NCBI GenBank assembly: GCA_012523155.1
Contig: JAAYJB010000224.1
Span: 1-5,331 of the forward strand
Source of the DNA: Synergistaceae bacterium
Lineage (GTDB): Bacteria > Synergistota > Synergistia > Synergistales > Aminobacteriaceae
Length of the DNA stretch: 5,331 nt
Direction of reading: 5' to 3'
A model generated the notes under the pieces. It had not been told where the DNA came from, searched no databases, and saw only the letters and a list, made by a program, of their open reading frames with translations. The translations under genes were made by a program, and so were the position numbers. Positions 1-5,331 of this stretch are shown piece after piece. How positions within the stretch are numbered: the stretch's first letter is position 1; each line of letters begins with the position of its first letter.

Positions 1-906
1 GCCTATCCTTCCACCGGGGAAACGCCGAGGGCACTGGCTACGGAGAAGATCAAGGAACTTATCGAAACCAAGTCGAACGGCAAGATAAAAGTTCAGATCT
101 ATCTCGATAACCAGCTCGGAGGCGACAGGGAAATACTCGAAGGATGCCAGCTGGGCGACATCGCCATGGTCTCCCAGACGACAGCTCCCCAGGTAGGATT
201 TATCCCTGAACTCGCCATTTTCGATATACCCATGCTGTACCCGAATCTGGACGTGTCACGGAAAGCCCTTTCGGGTCAATTCCGGTCAAAACTCGAGGAG
301 TGGTATGACAGGGCCGGCCTTAAGCTGCTGCTTTTCGAACCCATCTATTACCGGGAGACGACGACCAGCAGGCCGATCAATGCCGTTGCGGACTTCAGCG
401 GTCTGAAGATCCGAACAATGGAAAACGAATACCACATGGCCTTCTGGAAAGCCCTCGGGGCCAACCCGACCCCGCTGAGCTTCGCGGAGCTCTACGTCGC
501 CCTGCAGCAGGGAACCGTTGATGCCCAGGAAAACCCGTATGAAATCATGTGGTCCAGCAAGTTTTACGAAGTGCAGAAATATCTCATCAATACCCACCAC
601 ATAGCGTTCATCCTGAGCATCAACATCAACAAGGGCATCTATGAAGGCATGCCCGATGCATACAAGACGATCATTACCGAAAGCATGAAAGAAGCTGCGG
701 ATTATCTCTTTGATCTTGCAAAGAGCAAGAATGACGCAATGCTGGCCTCCCTCAGGGAAGTCGGAATGACCGTCATGGATCCGGATCCTGCTCTTCAGGC
801 TGAATTGAAAAAGGCTGCAGCGGAAACAGAAAAACTGATCCGTAAAAATGTGGGAGACGCTGTTGTGGACGAAGTGCTGAAATCTGCCGAAGAAGCGGCA
901 AAATAG
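1..906 (+). CDS. TRAP transporter solute-binding protein, DctP family (5' partial)
   Basis: The reading frame is open from base 1 and ends at TAG 904-906, giving 301 visible residues; the signal peptide and about the first 30-40 residues lie outside the window. The protein is the periplasmic receptor of a tripartite ATP-independent periplasmic (TRAP) transporter, which captures an organic acid or sugar acid and hands it to the DctQ/DctM membrane proteins. Family signatures in order are QLGGDREILEGCQLGDIAM near residues 38-56, GLKIRTMEN near 134-142 containing the conserved ligand-carboxylate arginine (R138, codon 412-414), and ALGANPTPLSFAELYVALQQ followed by GTVDAQENP near 151-180. The lysine- and glutamate-rich C-terminal helix is also typical. 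The ATG at 166 is an internal methionine, not the start. The membrane subunits are not in view and no DctQ/DctM gene follows, so they would be upstream or elsewhere. The family call is firm; the ligand is unknown. Confidence 0.95.
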   Translation, partial: AYPSTGETPRALATEKIKELIETKSNGKIKVQIYLDNQLGGDREILEGCQLGDIAMVSQTTAPQVGFIPELAIFDIPMLYPNLDVSRKALSGQFRSKLEEWYDRAGLKLLLFEPIYYRETTTSRPINAVADFSGLKIRTMENEYHMAFWKALGANPTPLSFAELYVALQQGTVDAQENPYEIMWSSKFYEVQKYLINTHHIAFILSININKGIYEGMPDAYKTIITESMKEAADYLFDLAKSKNDAMLASLREVGMTVMDPDPALQAELKKAAAETEKLIRKNVGDAVVDEVLKSAEEAAK

Positions 907-924
907 TCAATCCCTGTAAATTGT

Positions 925-963
925 GAAGCCCGGGCTCCTTAGCCCGGGCTTCTTCAGCTTTTT
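925..963 (+). terminator. Rho-independent terminator after the TRAP receptor gene
   Basis: A perfect 12-bp stem (GAAGCCCGGGCT at 925-936 pairing with AGCCCGGGCTTC at 941-952) closes a 4-base CCTT loop. It lies 18 bases after the stop codon and is followed by a broken T-rich stretch (TTCAGCTTTTT, 953-963). The stem is very GC-rich. The T tract is interrupted, so some read-through into the downstream dehydrogenase gene is possible. Confidence 0.85.
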
Positions 964-1028
964 GGGATCGATGAAGAACGGATACACATACGAAAGTCTG
1001 ATCTTCGCTTCGGATAAGCTTGAAATGC

Positions 1029-1034
1029 GGGAGG
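1029..1034 (+). promoter_or_regulatory. Ribosome binding site of the Gfo/Idh/MocA gene
   Basis: GGGAGG lies six bases before ATG 1041 and fixes this start over the upstream in-frame TTG at 1020, which would place the site inside the coding region. Confidence 0.8.
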
Positions 1035-1040
1035 CTGAAT

Positions 1041-2213
1041 ATGAACACTGTCACGGTAGGTATTGTGGGAGCCGGCTACGCGTCACATTTGCACTGCAGC
1101 GGGTACAGGAAGGTTCACGGTGCATCTGTTCGCCTGAAGACGATTTGCGATGTGGATACAGGAAGAGCCGAAAAAATGGCGTCCTCTCACGGAATCGAGG
1201 AAACGTGCGGGGATTTCCGGGCACTTCTCGAGGACAAAGAGATCGATCTGATCGATATCTGCACACCGCCCAACCTCCATGCACACATGATAAAAGACGC
1301 CCTTTCAGCCGGTAAACACGTTATATGCGAGAAACCTCTCACGGGATACTTCGGGACGGATGGTGACCCCCAACCCATCGGCAAGGCGGTTTCCAAGAGA
1401 AAAATGTATGAAATGGTGTCAAAAGAGGTGGATGAACTCCTCAATGCAGTGAAATCAAGCGGCAGGCAGTTCATGTATGCCGAGAATTATGTATATGCCC
1501 CGACGGTCAGAAAAGCAGCAGAAATCATAGAGAATAAAAAAAGCAGGATCCTCTTCATGAAAGGAGAGGAGTCTTTAGCCGGATCGAGTTCACCTGTGGC
1601 CGGCCGTTGGGACAGGACAGGCGGAGGTTCCCTCATCAGGGTCGGGTCTCATCCGCTGTCGGGCGTCCTCTGGCTGAAACAGGTGGAAGCCCGGGCGAGA
1701 GGTGAGGAAATCAAGGTCCGGAAGGTCTGCTGCGACACCGGTGTCGCTACTTCTGTTCTTGGAGAGTCCGAAAGGAACTGCATCAGGGCAAATCCGTACG
1801 ATGTGGAAGATCTGGCCACCCTGACCCTGACCTTTTCAGACGGGACCAAGGCACTCATTGTTGCGTCCGACACCGTCCTCGGAGGAACCAATAATTTTAT
1901 TGAAATTTATGCCCACGATGCAGCCCTGATATGCAGGCTGACGCCTCCGGGAAACATGGACACCTATTTCCTGGATGAAAAAGGACTGGAAAAAACAGTT
2001 CTGGCGGAAATGCTTCCCACCTCAGTAGGGTGGCAGCATGTCTTTGTGGCTGATGAAATACTCAGGGGCTACACCGGCGAATTGCAGGACTTTGTAGAAA
2101 GCGCCATGCAGAACAGGCAGCCCCTTTCAGGCATCGACCTCGCTGCCGAGACGATACGGATAATTTACGCCGCATATTGGTCAGCTGAAGAAGGGAGGGC
2201 AATAGAGCTTTAG
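1041..2213 (+). CDS. Gfo/Idh/MocA family NAD(P)-dependent oxidoreductase
   Basis: This 390-aa cytosolic dehydrogenase has an N-terminal Rossmann fold with the dinucleotide loop GIVGAGYAS (residues 7-15). It also has the acidic CDVD at the end of beta-2 (36-39), DICTPPNLH (72-80) and the family hallmark CEKPLT (96-101) with K98. The C-terminal alpha/beta domain contains GGGSLIRVGSHP (194-205). Family members oxidise polyols, sugars or sugar acids. Between EKPL and the next helix is an insertion of about 20 residues (GYFGTDGDPQPIGKAVSKRK) followed by AENYVYAP (147-154), which from memory marks one subfamily. At the catalytic D-x-x-x-H site (Asp172/His176 in Bacillus inositol dehydrogenase) H204 is kept but the aspartate position is R200. 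ATG 1041 is chosen because GGGAGG (1029-1034) sits six bases before it; an in-frame TTG at 1020 has no such site. The terminator upstream and a gap of about 75 bases suggest its own promoter, though I see no convincing one. Substrate unknown. Confidence 0.92.
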   Translation: MNTVTVGIVGAGYASHLHCSGYRKVHGASVRLKTICDVDTGRAEKMASSHGIEETCGDFRALLEDKEIDLIDICTPPNLHAHMIKDALSAGKHVICEKPLTGYFGTDGDPQPIGKAVSKRKMYEMVSKEVDELLNAVKSSGRQFMYAENYVYAPTVRKAAEIIENKKSRILFMKGEESLAGSSSPVAGRWDRTGGGSLIRVGSHPLSGVLWLKQVEARARGEEIKVRKVCCDTGVATSVLGESERNCIRANPYDVEDLATLTLTFSDGTKALIVASDTVLGGTNNFIEIYAHDAALICRLTPPGNMDTYFLDEKGLEKTVLAEMLPTSVGWQHVFVADEILRGYTGELQDFVESAMQNRQPLSGIDLAAETIRIIYAAYWSAEEGRAIEL

Positions 2214-2606
2214 GGGGTTTTGGGTGTTTCCCGGGGATGGACAGGCCGGTATTTATTGTTCTTCATTCCCGAAGCGTGATCCTTGAAAATTCTCCCACGA
2301 TTGAGGCTATACAGGGTACTTTTTTGCCATTCGACATCTGCAGCTGGTTTTCAGCGCAGGTATCAGGAATTTTACTGGTGGAGCTGCTGCTGATTTCTGC
2401 ATAACCGGGAAAAAGAGGAGCCATTTGAAGGTATTTTCTGACGGAAAATCTTCGAGATGCGTTATTCGAGTATCTCGAAGATTTTTTGTTTGTTCAAAAA
2501 ACAAAAGAGAAATGACTTCTGTGCAGCCATCTCCGACGTGCGTAAAAATGGGCGTAAAAAACGTTTCAGGATGCCCGATTTATACCCCGGCATCATACAA
2601 AAAAAT
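2214..2606. other. Gene-free region between convergent genes
   Basis: This stretch of about 390 bases separates the ends of the + strand dehydrogenase and the - strand DeoC-like gene. I find no believable coding sequence: the short frames crossing it lack ribosome binding sites and recognisable motifs. It holds the strong hairpin described at 2445-2487. It also holds a weaker one at 2338-2359 (CTGC, bulged A, GCTG, loop GTTTT, CAGCGCAG) with no T run directly behind it on either strand. A T6 run lies at 2320-2325. The length is generous for a purely terminating region, so an unrecognised small RNA or a gene remnant cannot be excluded. Confidence 0.6.
2445..2487. terminator. Bidirectional rho-independent terminator hairpin
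   Basis: A perfect 14-bp inverted repeat (AAAATCTTCGAGAT at 2445-2458, ATCTCGAAGATTTT at 2472-2485) encloses a 13-base loop. The right arm runs into T6 on the + strand, and the left arm's A4 gives T4 on the - strand. It can therefore end transcription from the dehydrogenase gene (though 230 bases past its stop) and back up the terminator of the - strand operon. Confidence 0.7.
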
Positions 2607-2624
2607 TCAGGAAGATTCCTTGAA
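2599..2624 (-). terminator. Weak terminator overlapping the stop codon of the DeoC-like gene
   Basis: On the - strand TTC, a bulged A, AGGA, loop ATCT, TCCT and GAA form a 7-bp interrupted stem that runs straight into seven T residues (A7 at 2599-2605 on the + strand). The stem overlaps the last codons and the TGA. It is AT-rich and short, so termination is probably partial. Confidence 0.4.
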
Positions 2625-3350
2625 GCCGGGAAAACCGGGAACTGCGGAAATGATAAAATCTGCACCTGCAGCGAAGAACGGAAATATGTTTTTCCATTCC
2701 GCAAAAGGACATTCAATGGTCACACCCACCTTTATCCAGTCAGGAGCAGCGCAGCGGAGAAGGGCAGTTTCCCGGATAGTGGAAAATCCCCAGAAACCCG
2801 AACTTCCGATTACGCGGTCTGCCCGTGCTATTTCCGCACACCGGACAGCTGTAATAATTTCTTCATCGTTCATAAGCCCTGTTTCTATGGTAACGGAAAG
2901 GATCAAAGGGCCGGCAGCGTCGCGGATTTTTTCCAGTACAGATCTGACGCCCGCTTTATCTCCTGCCTTCAGCCGATGCACCGGCAGGGCTGCAATGATG
3001 CCGGAGGCCCCTGCCTCCCGTGCTGCCAGGATCCCGGCACAGACTGACGCGTCAGAATCTGTACCCGAGGGAGAGGCAATTGATGCAAAAACTTTCACGT
3101 TTCCGCTTCCCGATGTTAATGAAAGCGCCTGGTGCACATAGGGGAGGGGAAGGAACAGTCCTGCTGTTTTTTTCTCCAGAGCCCGTCTGCATAATGATTC
3201 AAGGTCTTCCGGTGATATGAACGGCGTGAATACGGCCCATTCAATCCCTCCCTTCATAGTTTCTTCATGTGGGACAGCCGCCATTCCGGCTTCCGCGAGA
3301 GCCGCCTGTCTTCCTGCTTTTTGAGAGAGCAGCTCGATATCAGTTGCCAT
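2607..3350 (-). CDS. DeoC-like (deoxyribose-phosphate aldolase fold) protein lacking catalytic lysines
   Basis: This 247-aa protein matches the DeoC TIM-barrel family along most of its length. Recognisable segments are IEWAVFTPFISPEDLESLC (36-54, family IDHTLLKP...), NVKVFASIASPSG (84-96), AREAGASGIIAALPVHRLKAGD (110-131), the strong LSVTIETGLMNDEEI (151-165) and AGADFI near the end. The normal enzyme cleaves deoxyribose-5-phosphate through a Schiff-base lysine in VKTSTGF. Here that motif reads VIGSSGF (180-186), so the lysine is isoleucine 181. The second lysine (VGxKxxGG) is replaced in KVGVTIEC (207-214), the barrel-core aspartate near 118-119 is isoleucine, and the phosphate-binding GTSSG is SAVPG (235-239). 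The chain stops right after this beta-8 region, with a tandem PGFPGF before KESS. It is therefore unlikely to be an active aldolase and could bind a ligand or partner, or have another reaction. The start ATG overlaps the upstream gene's stop (TAATG) and has AAAGGA nine bases before it. Confidence 0.75.
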   Translation of the reverse strand: MATDIELLSQKAGRQAALAEAGMAAVPHEETMKGGIEWAVFTPFISPEDLESLCRRALEKKTAGLFLPLPYVHQALSLTSGSGNVKVFASIASPSGTDSDASVCAGILAAREAGASGIIAALPVHRLKAGDKAGVRSVLEKIRDAAGPLILSVTIETGLMNDEEIITAVRCAEIARADRVIGSSGFWGFSTIRETALLRCAAPDWIKVGVTIECPFAEWKNIFPFFAAGADFIISAVPGFPGFKESS

Positions 3351-3721
3351 TAATGATGATCCTTTTCCAGGAGGCAGGAGCAGATGTCCTCGTTTTTCCC
3401 TGTCCCTTTGCCTATGAGGACTGATTCAATGGAGATTTCTCCCGAGCGCTGAAGGTAGAGGAGCAGCGAAAGAAAAGAGGAAGGGGAGATGCCTATCTTT
3501 TGGGCGCTTTCGGAAACGGAGAGGTCGCTGTCCTCGACCGCGAACCGTTTTACCTCCCTGCATATGAGTGAAAGCCACTGCCGGAAGAGCATCTGGATTT
3601 CCGGAACGCTCGCTGCTGAAAACTGGGAAGTTCTGGTCACAGACTCTACCAGGCGCGCTGTTACAAGTCCCTCGGAGTCGAGAAGACGTTTCATTTCTTC
3701 GAAAATATCATGTTCGTTCAT
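3350..3721 (-). CDS. Small protein with a predicted helix-turn-helix segment, function unknown
   Basis: This 123-aa protein is not one I recognise. The N-terminal two thirds look helical (MNEHDIFEEMKRLLDSEG and a VPEIQMLFRQWLSLICREVKRF helix at 39-60). Residues 68-98 (SVSESAQKIGISPSSFLSLLLYLQRSGEISI) have the spacing of a winged helix-turn-helix: a first helix, the IGIS turn, a second helix and a short wing after SGE. The end is unusual, with C114, C116, H122 and H123 clustered as CSCLLEKDHH, which could bind a metal. ATG 3721 is chosen because AAAGGGCGG precedes it; an in-frame TTG at 3739 would overlap that site. Its TAA overlaps the ATG of the DeoC-like gene (TAATG), so the two are translationally coupled and probably work together. 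A DNA-binding or adaptor role is inferred from the segment shape only. Confidence 0.7.
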   Translation of the reverse strand: MNEHDIFEEMKRLLDSEGLVTARLVESVTRTSQFSAASVPEIQMLFRQWLSLICREVKRFAVEDSDLSVSESAQKIGISPSSFLSLLLYLQRSGEISIESVLIGKGTGKNEDICSCLLEKDHH

Positions 3722-3749
3722 GTCGATCCGCCCTTTCAAAAAACGTGCA

Positions 3750-3784
3750 CTGTCGCCCGCGGTGAAGATGGTACAATAGAAAAA
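3750..3784 (+). promoter_or_regulatory. Candidate sigma-70 promoter of the rightward phosphoesterase genes
   Basis: CTGTCG (3750-3755) and TACAAT (3772-3777) are separated by 16 bases. The -10 box is good (5/6) and the -35 box weak (3/6). The predicted start near 3784 leaves a leader of about 74 bases before ATG 3858. This promoter faces the leftward one, so the two initial transcripts would overlap. Confidence 0.35.
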
Positions 3785-3813
3785 CGGGGAAAGCGCCTCT
3801 TTTGTCTATTGTA
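3772..3813. repeat. Inverted repeat TACAATAGA / TCTATTGTA in the divergent intergenic region
   Basis: The arms at 3772-3780 and 3805-3813 are perfect 9-base inverted copies. The dyad extends inward as AAAA (3781-3784) against TTTT (3800-3803), with one unpaired G at 3804. Outside the arms TGTCGCC (3751-3757) is mirrored by GGCGACA (3830-3836). The arms are 33 bases apart centre to centre, about three helical turns. They coincide with the -10 boxes of both candidate promoters, so the symmetry may be duplicated promoter sequence, an operator, or both. Confidence 0.6.
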
Positions 3814-3837
3814 TCTTACTTTATTCCCCGGCGACAA
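3801..3837 (-). promoter_or_regulatory. Candidate sigma-70 promoter of the leftward two-gene operon
   Basis: On the - strand TTGTCG (3832-3837) and TACAAT (3808-3813) are separated by 18 bases. They match the consensus boxes at 4/6 and 5/6 positions. The predicted start near 3801 leaves a leader of about 80 bases before ATG 3721. Confidence 0.45.
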
Positions 3838-3857
3838 TGGAATCAACGGGAGGAAAC

Positions 3858-4376
3858 ATGAAAAACAGGCTTGGAATCATATCCGATACCCATGGTCATG
3901 AGGAGGCCTGGACCGATGCACTCAGGCAATGGGGTACCATTGACGGAGTCCTCCATGCCGGTGATGTGCTTTCGGACGTTTCCACCGGTCTCGAGGAAAT
4001 GATCAGGACGGCTCCTTTTCCGGTCGTAATTTCAAGGGGAAACTGCGATTACCCTGAGCATGAAAGCCTGATCGGCCGGCCGATTATGGCGCCTTATGCA
4101 ACAGTCTGGTGGAATTCGCTTCTTATCCTGGTCGCCCACGGCGCCCCTTTTCAGCCCCTGAGGGCCCTTGCTCTCCAGTGCGGGGCTGACCTCGTGGTCT
4201 ATGGGCATACCCATGTGTCGTCGATCGTCCGGGAGCAGAAAACGATTTTTCTGAATCCCGGTTCGGCGTCCCTTCCGAAAGGACGTGACCCGGCAAGTGC
4301 GGCTCTCCTGGACGGCCGCGGCATACGAATTTTCACTCTGGAAGACGGAGTGACGCTTCATGAGGAGCTTTGGTGA
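3858..4376 (+). CDS. YfcE/MJ0936-type metallophosphoesterase
   Basis: This 172-aa calcineurin-like phosphoesterase of the small Metallophos_2 class is a cytosolic two-metal enzyme that hydrolyses phosphodiesters in vitro; the cellular substrate is generally unknown. All metal motifs are present in order: D10-x-H12 (ISDTHGH), HAGD (33-36), RGNCD (60-64), the lone His in VAHGAPF (H94) and GHTH (116-119). FLNPGSASLPKGRD (131-144) is the usual family ending block. The length fits the family (about 160-185 aa). ATG 3858 is chosen because GGGAGG (3848-3853) lies just before it and because the D-x-H motif normally starts at about residue 8-10. An in-frame ATG at 3837 would put the ribosome site inside the gene. 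It is the first gene of a + strand pair with the PHP gene. Confidence 0.93.
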   Translation: MKNRLGIISDTHGHEEAWTDALRQWGTIDGVLHAGDVLSDVSTGLEEMIRTAPFPVVISRGNCDYPEHESLIGRPIMAPYATVWWNSLLILVAHGAPFQPLRALALQCGADLVVYGHTHVSSIVREQKTIFLNPGSASLPKGRDPASAALLDGRGIRIFTLEDGVTLHEELW

Positions 4377-4400
4377 TTCTCCCTCACCGGGGAGGGAGAA
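4377..4400 (+). other. Intercistronic hairpin between the two phosphoesterase genes
   Basis: TTCTCCCTC (4377-4385) and GAGGGAGAA (4392-4400) form a perfect 9-bp stem with a 6-base loop, beginning directly after the upstream TGA. No T run follows, so it is not a normal terminator. It may stabilise the upstream message or alter translation of the PHP gene. Confidence 0.5.
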
Positions 4401-4435
4401 ACTGCTTCCTGGAAAGGAATGAAAGCAGAAAACGT

Positions 4436-5263
4436 ATGATACTCGTTGACCTTCACCTTCACAGCACCTTTTCCGACGGCTCTCTGGCGCCGGAATTGCT
4501 CGTTGCACGGGGAAGAAGCAAGGGACTTTCCGTAATGAGCCTTACTGACCACGATACCGCAGCGGGCCTCACCGGCTTTATGGCCGCATGCACCCGCTGG
4601 AATATGCAGTGTGTCACCGGCATCGAGCTCTCGGCTGACTTCCGGAGGACCATGCATATACTCGGTTATCGCATAAACTACCGCGATCCCGCCCTTGAGT
4701 CCGCCCTGGAGTCCTTACGGAAAGGCAGGGAATGGAGAAACGGCGAGATGGTACGCAGGCTTCAGAAAATGGGATTCGATATCTCAATGGAAGAAGTTGC
4801 CGCAGAGGCGGGGGGCGAGGTCGTCGCCCGTCCCCACCTTGCAAAGGTGATGGTGAGAAAAGGATACGTAAACGACCTTCCGTCAGCCTTTTCGAGATAT
4901 ATCGGCGATTCAGGCCCTGCCTACGTTGAGAGAGACCGGCTCTCTCCCGGGGAGTGCATCACGCTGATCAGGAATGCAGGGGGGCTTGCCGTGCTTGCCC
5001 ATCCTGTACAGACGGCCGATAGCACCGGGGAGCTGAGAGAAATCGCTGCCCGATTGAAAGAGTACGGCCTGTGGGGAATGGAATGCATTTCATCCCGCCA
5101 CACTTCCGAACAGATTTTCCAGTACCTGTCAGTTGCTGCAGAGTTCGGACTTTTTCCTACCGCAGGCAGCGATTTTCACGGCAGCGCCAACCCCGCGGCA
5201 GCCATGGGAATTCCTGTTTCAGAGGATTTTCTCCCATGGGCGCGGCTTGGTGTAACGCTTTGA
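4436..5263 (+). CDS. PHP-domain phosphoesterase, YciV/RNase AM (nucleoside 3',5'-bisphosphate phosphatase) type
   Basis: From ATG 4436 the product is a 275-aa PHP-fold metal-dependent phosphoesterase. Characterised relatives (YciV/RNase AM in E. coli and the Chromobacterium pAp phosphatase) remove the 3' phosphate from nucleoside 3',5'-bisphosphates and trim 5' ends of short RNAs. Metal ligands are complete: DLHLHSTFSDG (5-15), LTDHDT (36-41), GIELS (62-66), HILGY (74-78), RPHLAK (132-137), LAHP (187-190) and GSDFHG (244-249). An insert domain of about 110 residues lies between GIELS and LAHP, as in the family. The start is uncertain: GTG 4373 overlaps the upstream TGA and has GAGGAG five bases before it, but would add 21 residues ahead of the usual M-x-x-D-L-H-x-H start and read through the hairpin. 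ATG 4436 has only a distant GGAAAGG (4411-4417). I favour ATG on protein homology. Confidence 0.9.
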   Translation: MILVDLHLHSTFSDGSLAPELLVARGRSKGLSVMSLTDHDTAAGLTGFMAACTRWNMQCVTGIELSADFRRTMHILGYRINYRDPALESALESLRKGREWRNGEMVRRLQKMGFDISMEEVAAEAGGEVVARPHLAKVMVRKGYVNDLPSAFSRYIGDSGPAYVERDRLSPGECITLIRNAGGLAVLAHPVQTADSTGELREIAARLKEYGLWGMECISSRHTSEQIFQYLSVAAEFGLFPTAGSDFHGSANPAAAMGIPVSEDFLPWARLGVTL

Positions 5264-5331
5264 AACCCTGTTTTCATAGAATGAAAAGAAAGGGGCGATT
5301 TCAGGCAGTATTGCCCTCCTGGAACCGCCGC

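Noticed and set aside
923..1315. 130-aa + strand frame over the terminator and the start of the dehydrogenase gene
   Set aside because: It starts in the terminator stem and is out of frame with the Rossmann-fold gene; its translation has no domain.
2307..2504. 65-aa - strand frame in the gene-free region
   Set aside because: It spans the 14-bp hairpin, has no ribosome site and resembles no family I know.
2621..2640. Direct repeat CCGGGAAAACCGGG
   Set aside because: It is the tandem PGF-PGF coding repeat at the C-terminus of the DeoC-like protein. The copies are direct, not inverted, so it is neither a hairpin nor a mobile-element end.
2425..3141. Long + strand open frames (2425-3141 and 2457-3047) opposite the DeoC-like gene
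   Set aside because: They run antisense to a gene with clear family motifs, have no recognisable domain and begin inside the hairpin region without a ribosome site.
4032..4508. 158-aa - strand open frame across the YfcE and PHP genes
   Set aside because: It is antisense to two genes with full catalytic motifs, and its translation is low-complexity, Arg/Ser-rich and without motifs.
5281..5331. Possible start of another + strand gene (ATG 5281, open to the window edge)
   Set aside because: Only 17 codons are visible and no ribosome binding site precedes the ATG. The last bases could equally be the 3' end of a - strand gene, ending RRFQEGNTA with a GGGC/GCCC hairpin and T-rich tail (5283-5316).

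Overview
The window is a mid-GC, gene-dense piece of a bacterial chromosome with five complete protein genes and one partial gene. It shows no mobile element, CRISPR array, tRNA or rRNA. A TRAP-type solute-binding protein, a Gfo/Idh/MocA dehydrogenase and strong GGGAGG ribosome binding sites fit an organic-acid- or sugar-acid-using, probably anaerobic Gram-negative bacterium. Synergistota would be one fit, but this is a guess from gene style and not from a marker gene.

Left part (1-2213, + strand): the C-terminal ~300 residues of a DctP-family TRAP solute receptor end at 906. A strong hairpin terminator follows (925-963). Then comes a 390-aa NAD(P)-dependent dehydrogenase of the Gfo/Idh/MocA family (1041-2213). 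A TRAP receptor beside such an oxidoreductase suggests uptake and oxidation of a polyol, sugar or sugar acid; the substrate cannot be read from the sequence.

Middle (2214-3857): a ~390-base gene-free stretch between convergent genes carries a 14-bp perfect hairpin that can terminate both strands. On the - strand lies a two-gene operon coupled by a TAATG overlap: a small 123-aa helix-turn-helix-like protein, then a 247-aa protein with the deoxyribose-phosphate aldolase (DeoC) fold signature but without the Schiff-base lysine and other active-site residues. The 136-base divergent intergenic region to its right is strikingly mirror-symmetric: TACAATAGA arms and TGTCGCC boxes on both strands form two face-to-face promoter candidates.

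Right part (3858-5263, + strand): a two-gene unit encodes a YfcE/MJ0936-type metallophosphoesterase and a PHP-domain phosphoesterase of the YciV/RNase AM type. Both have complete metal-binding motifs. They are separated by a short hairpin.

The least ordinary item is the - strand operon: an apparently non-catalytic DeoC-fold protein with a small putative DNA-binding partner, transcribed from the symmetric promoter region. Possible roles, such as a ligand-sensing regulatory pair, are inference only.
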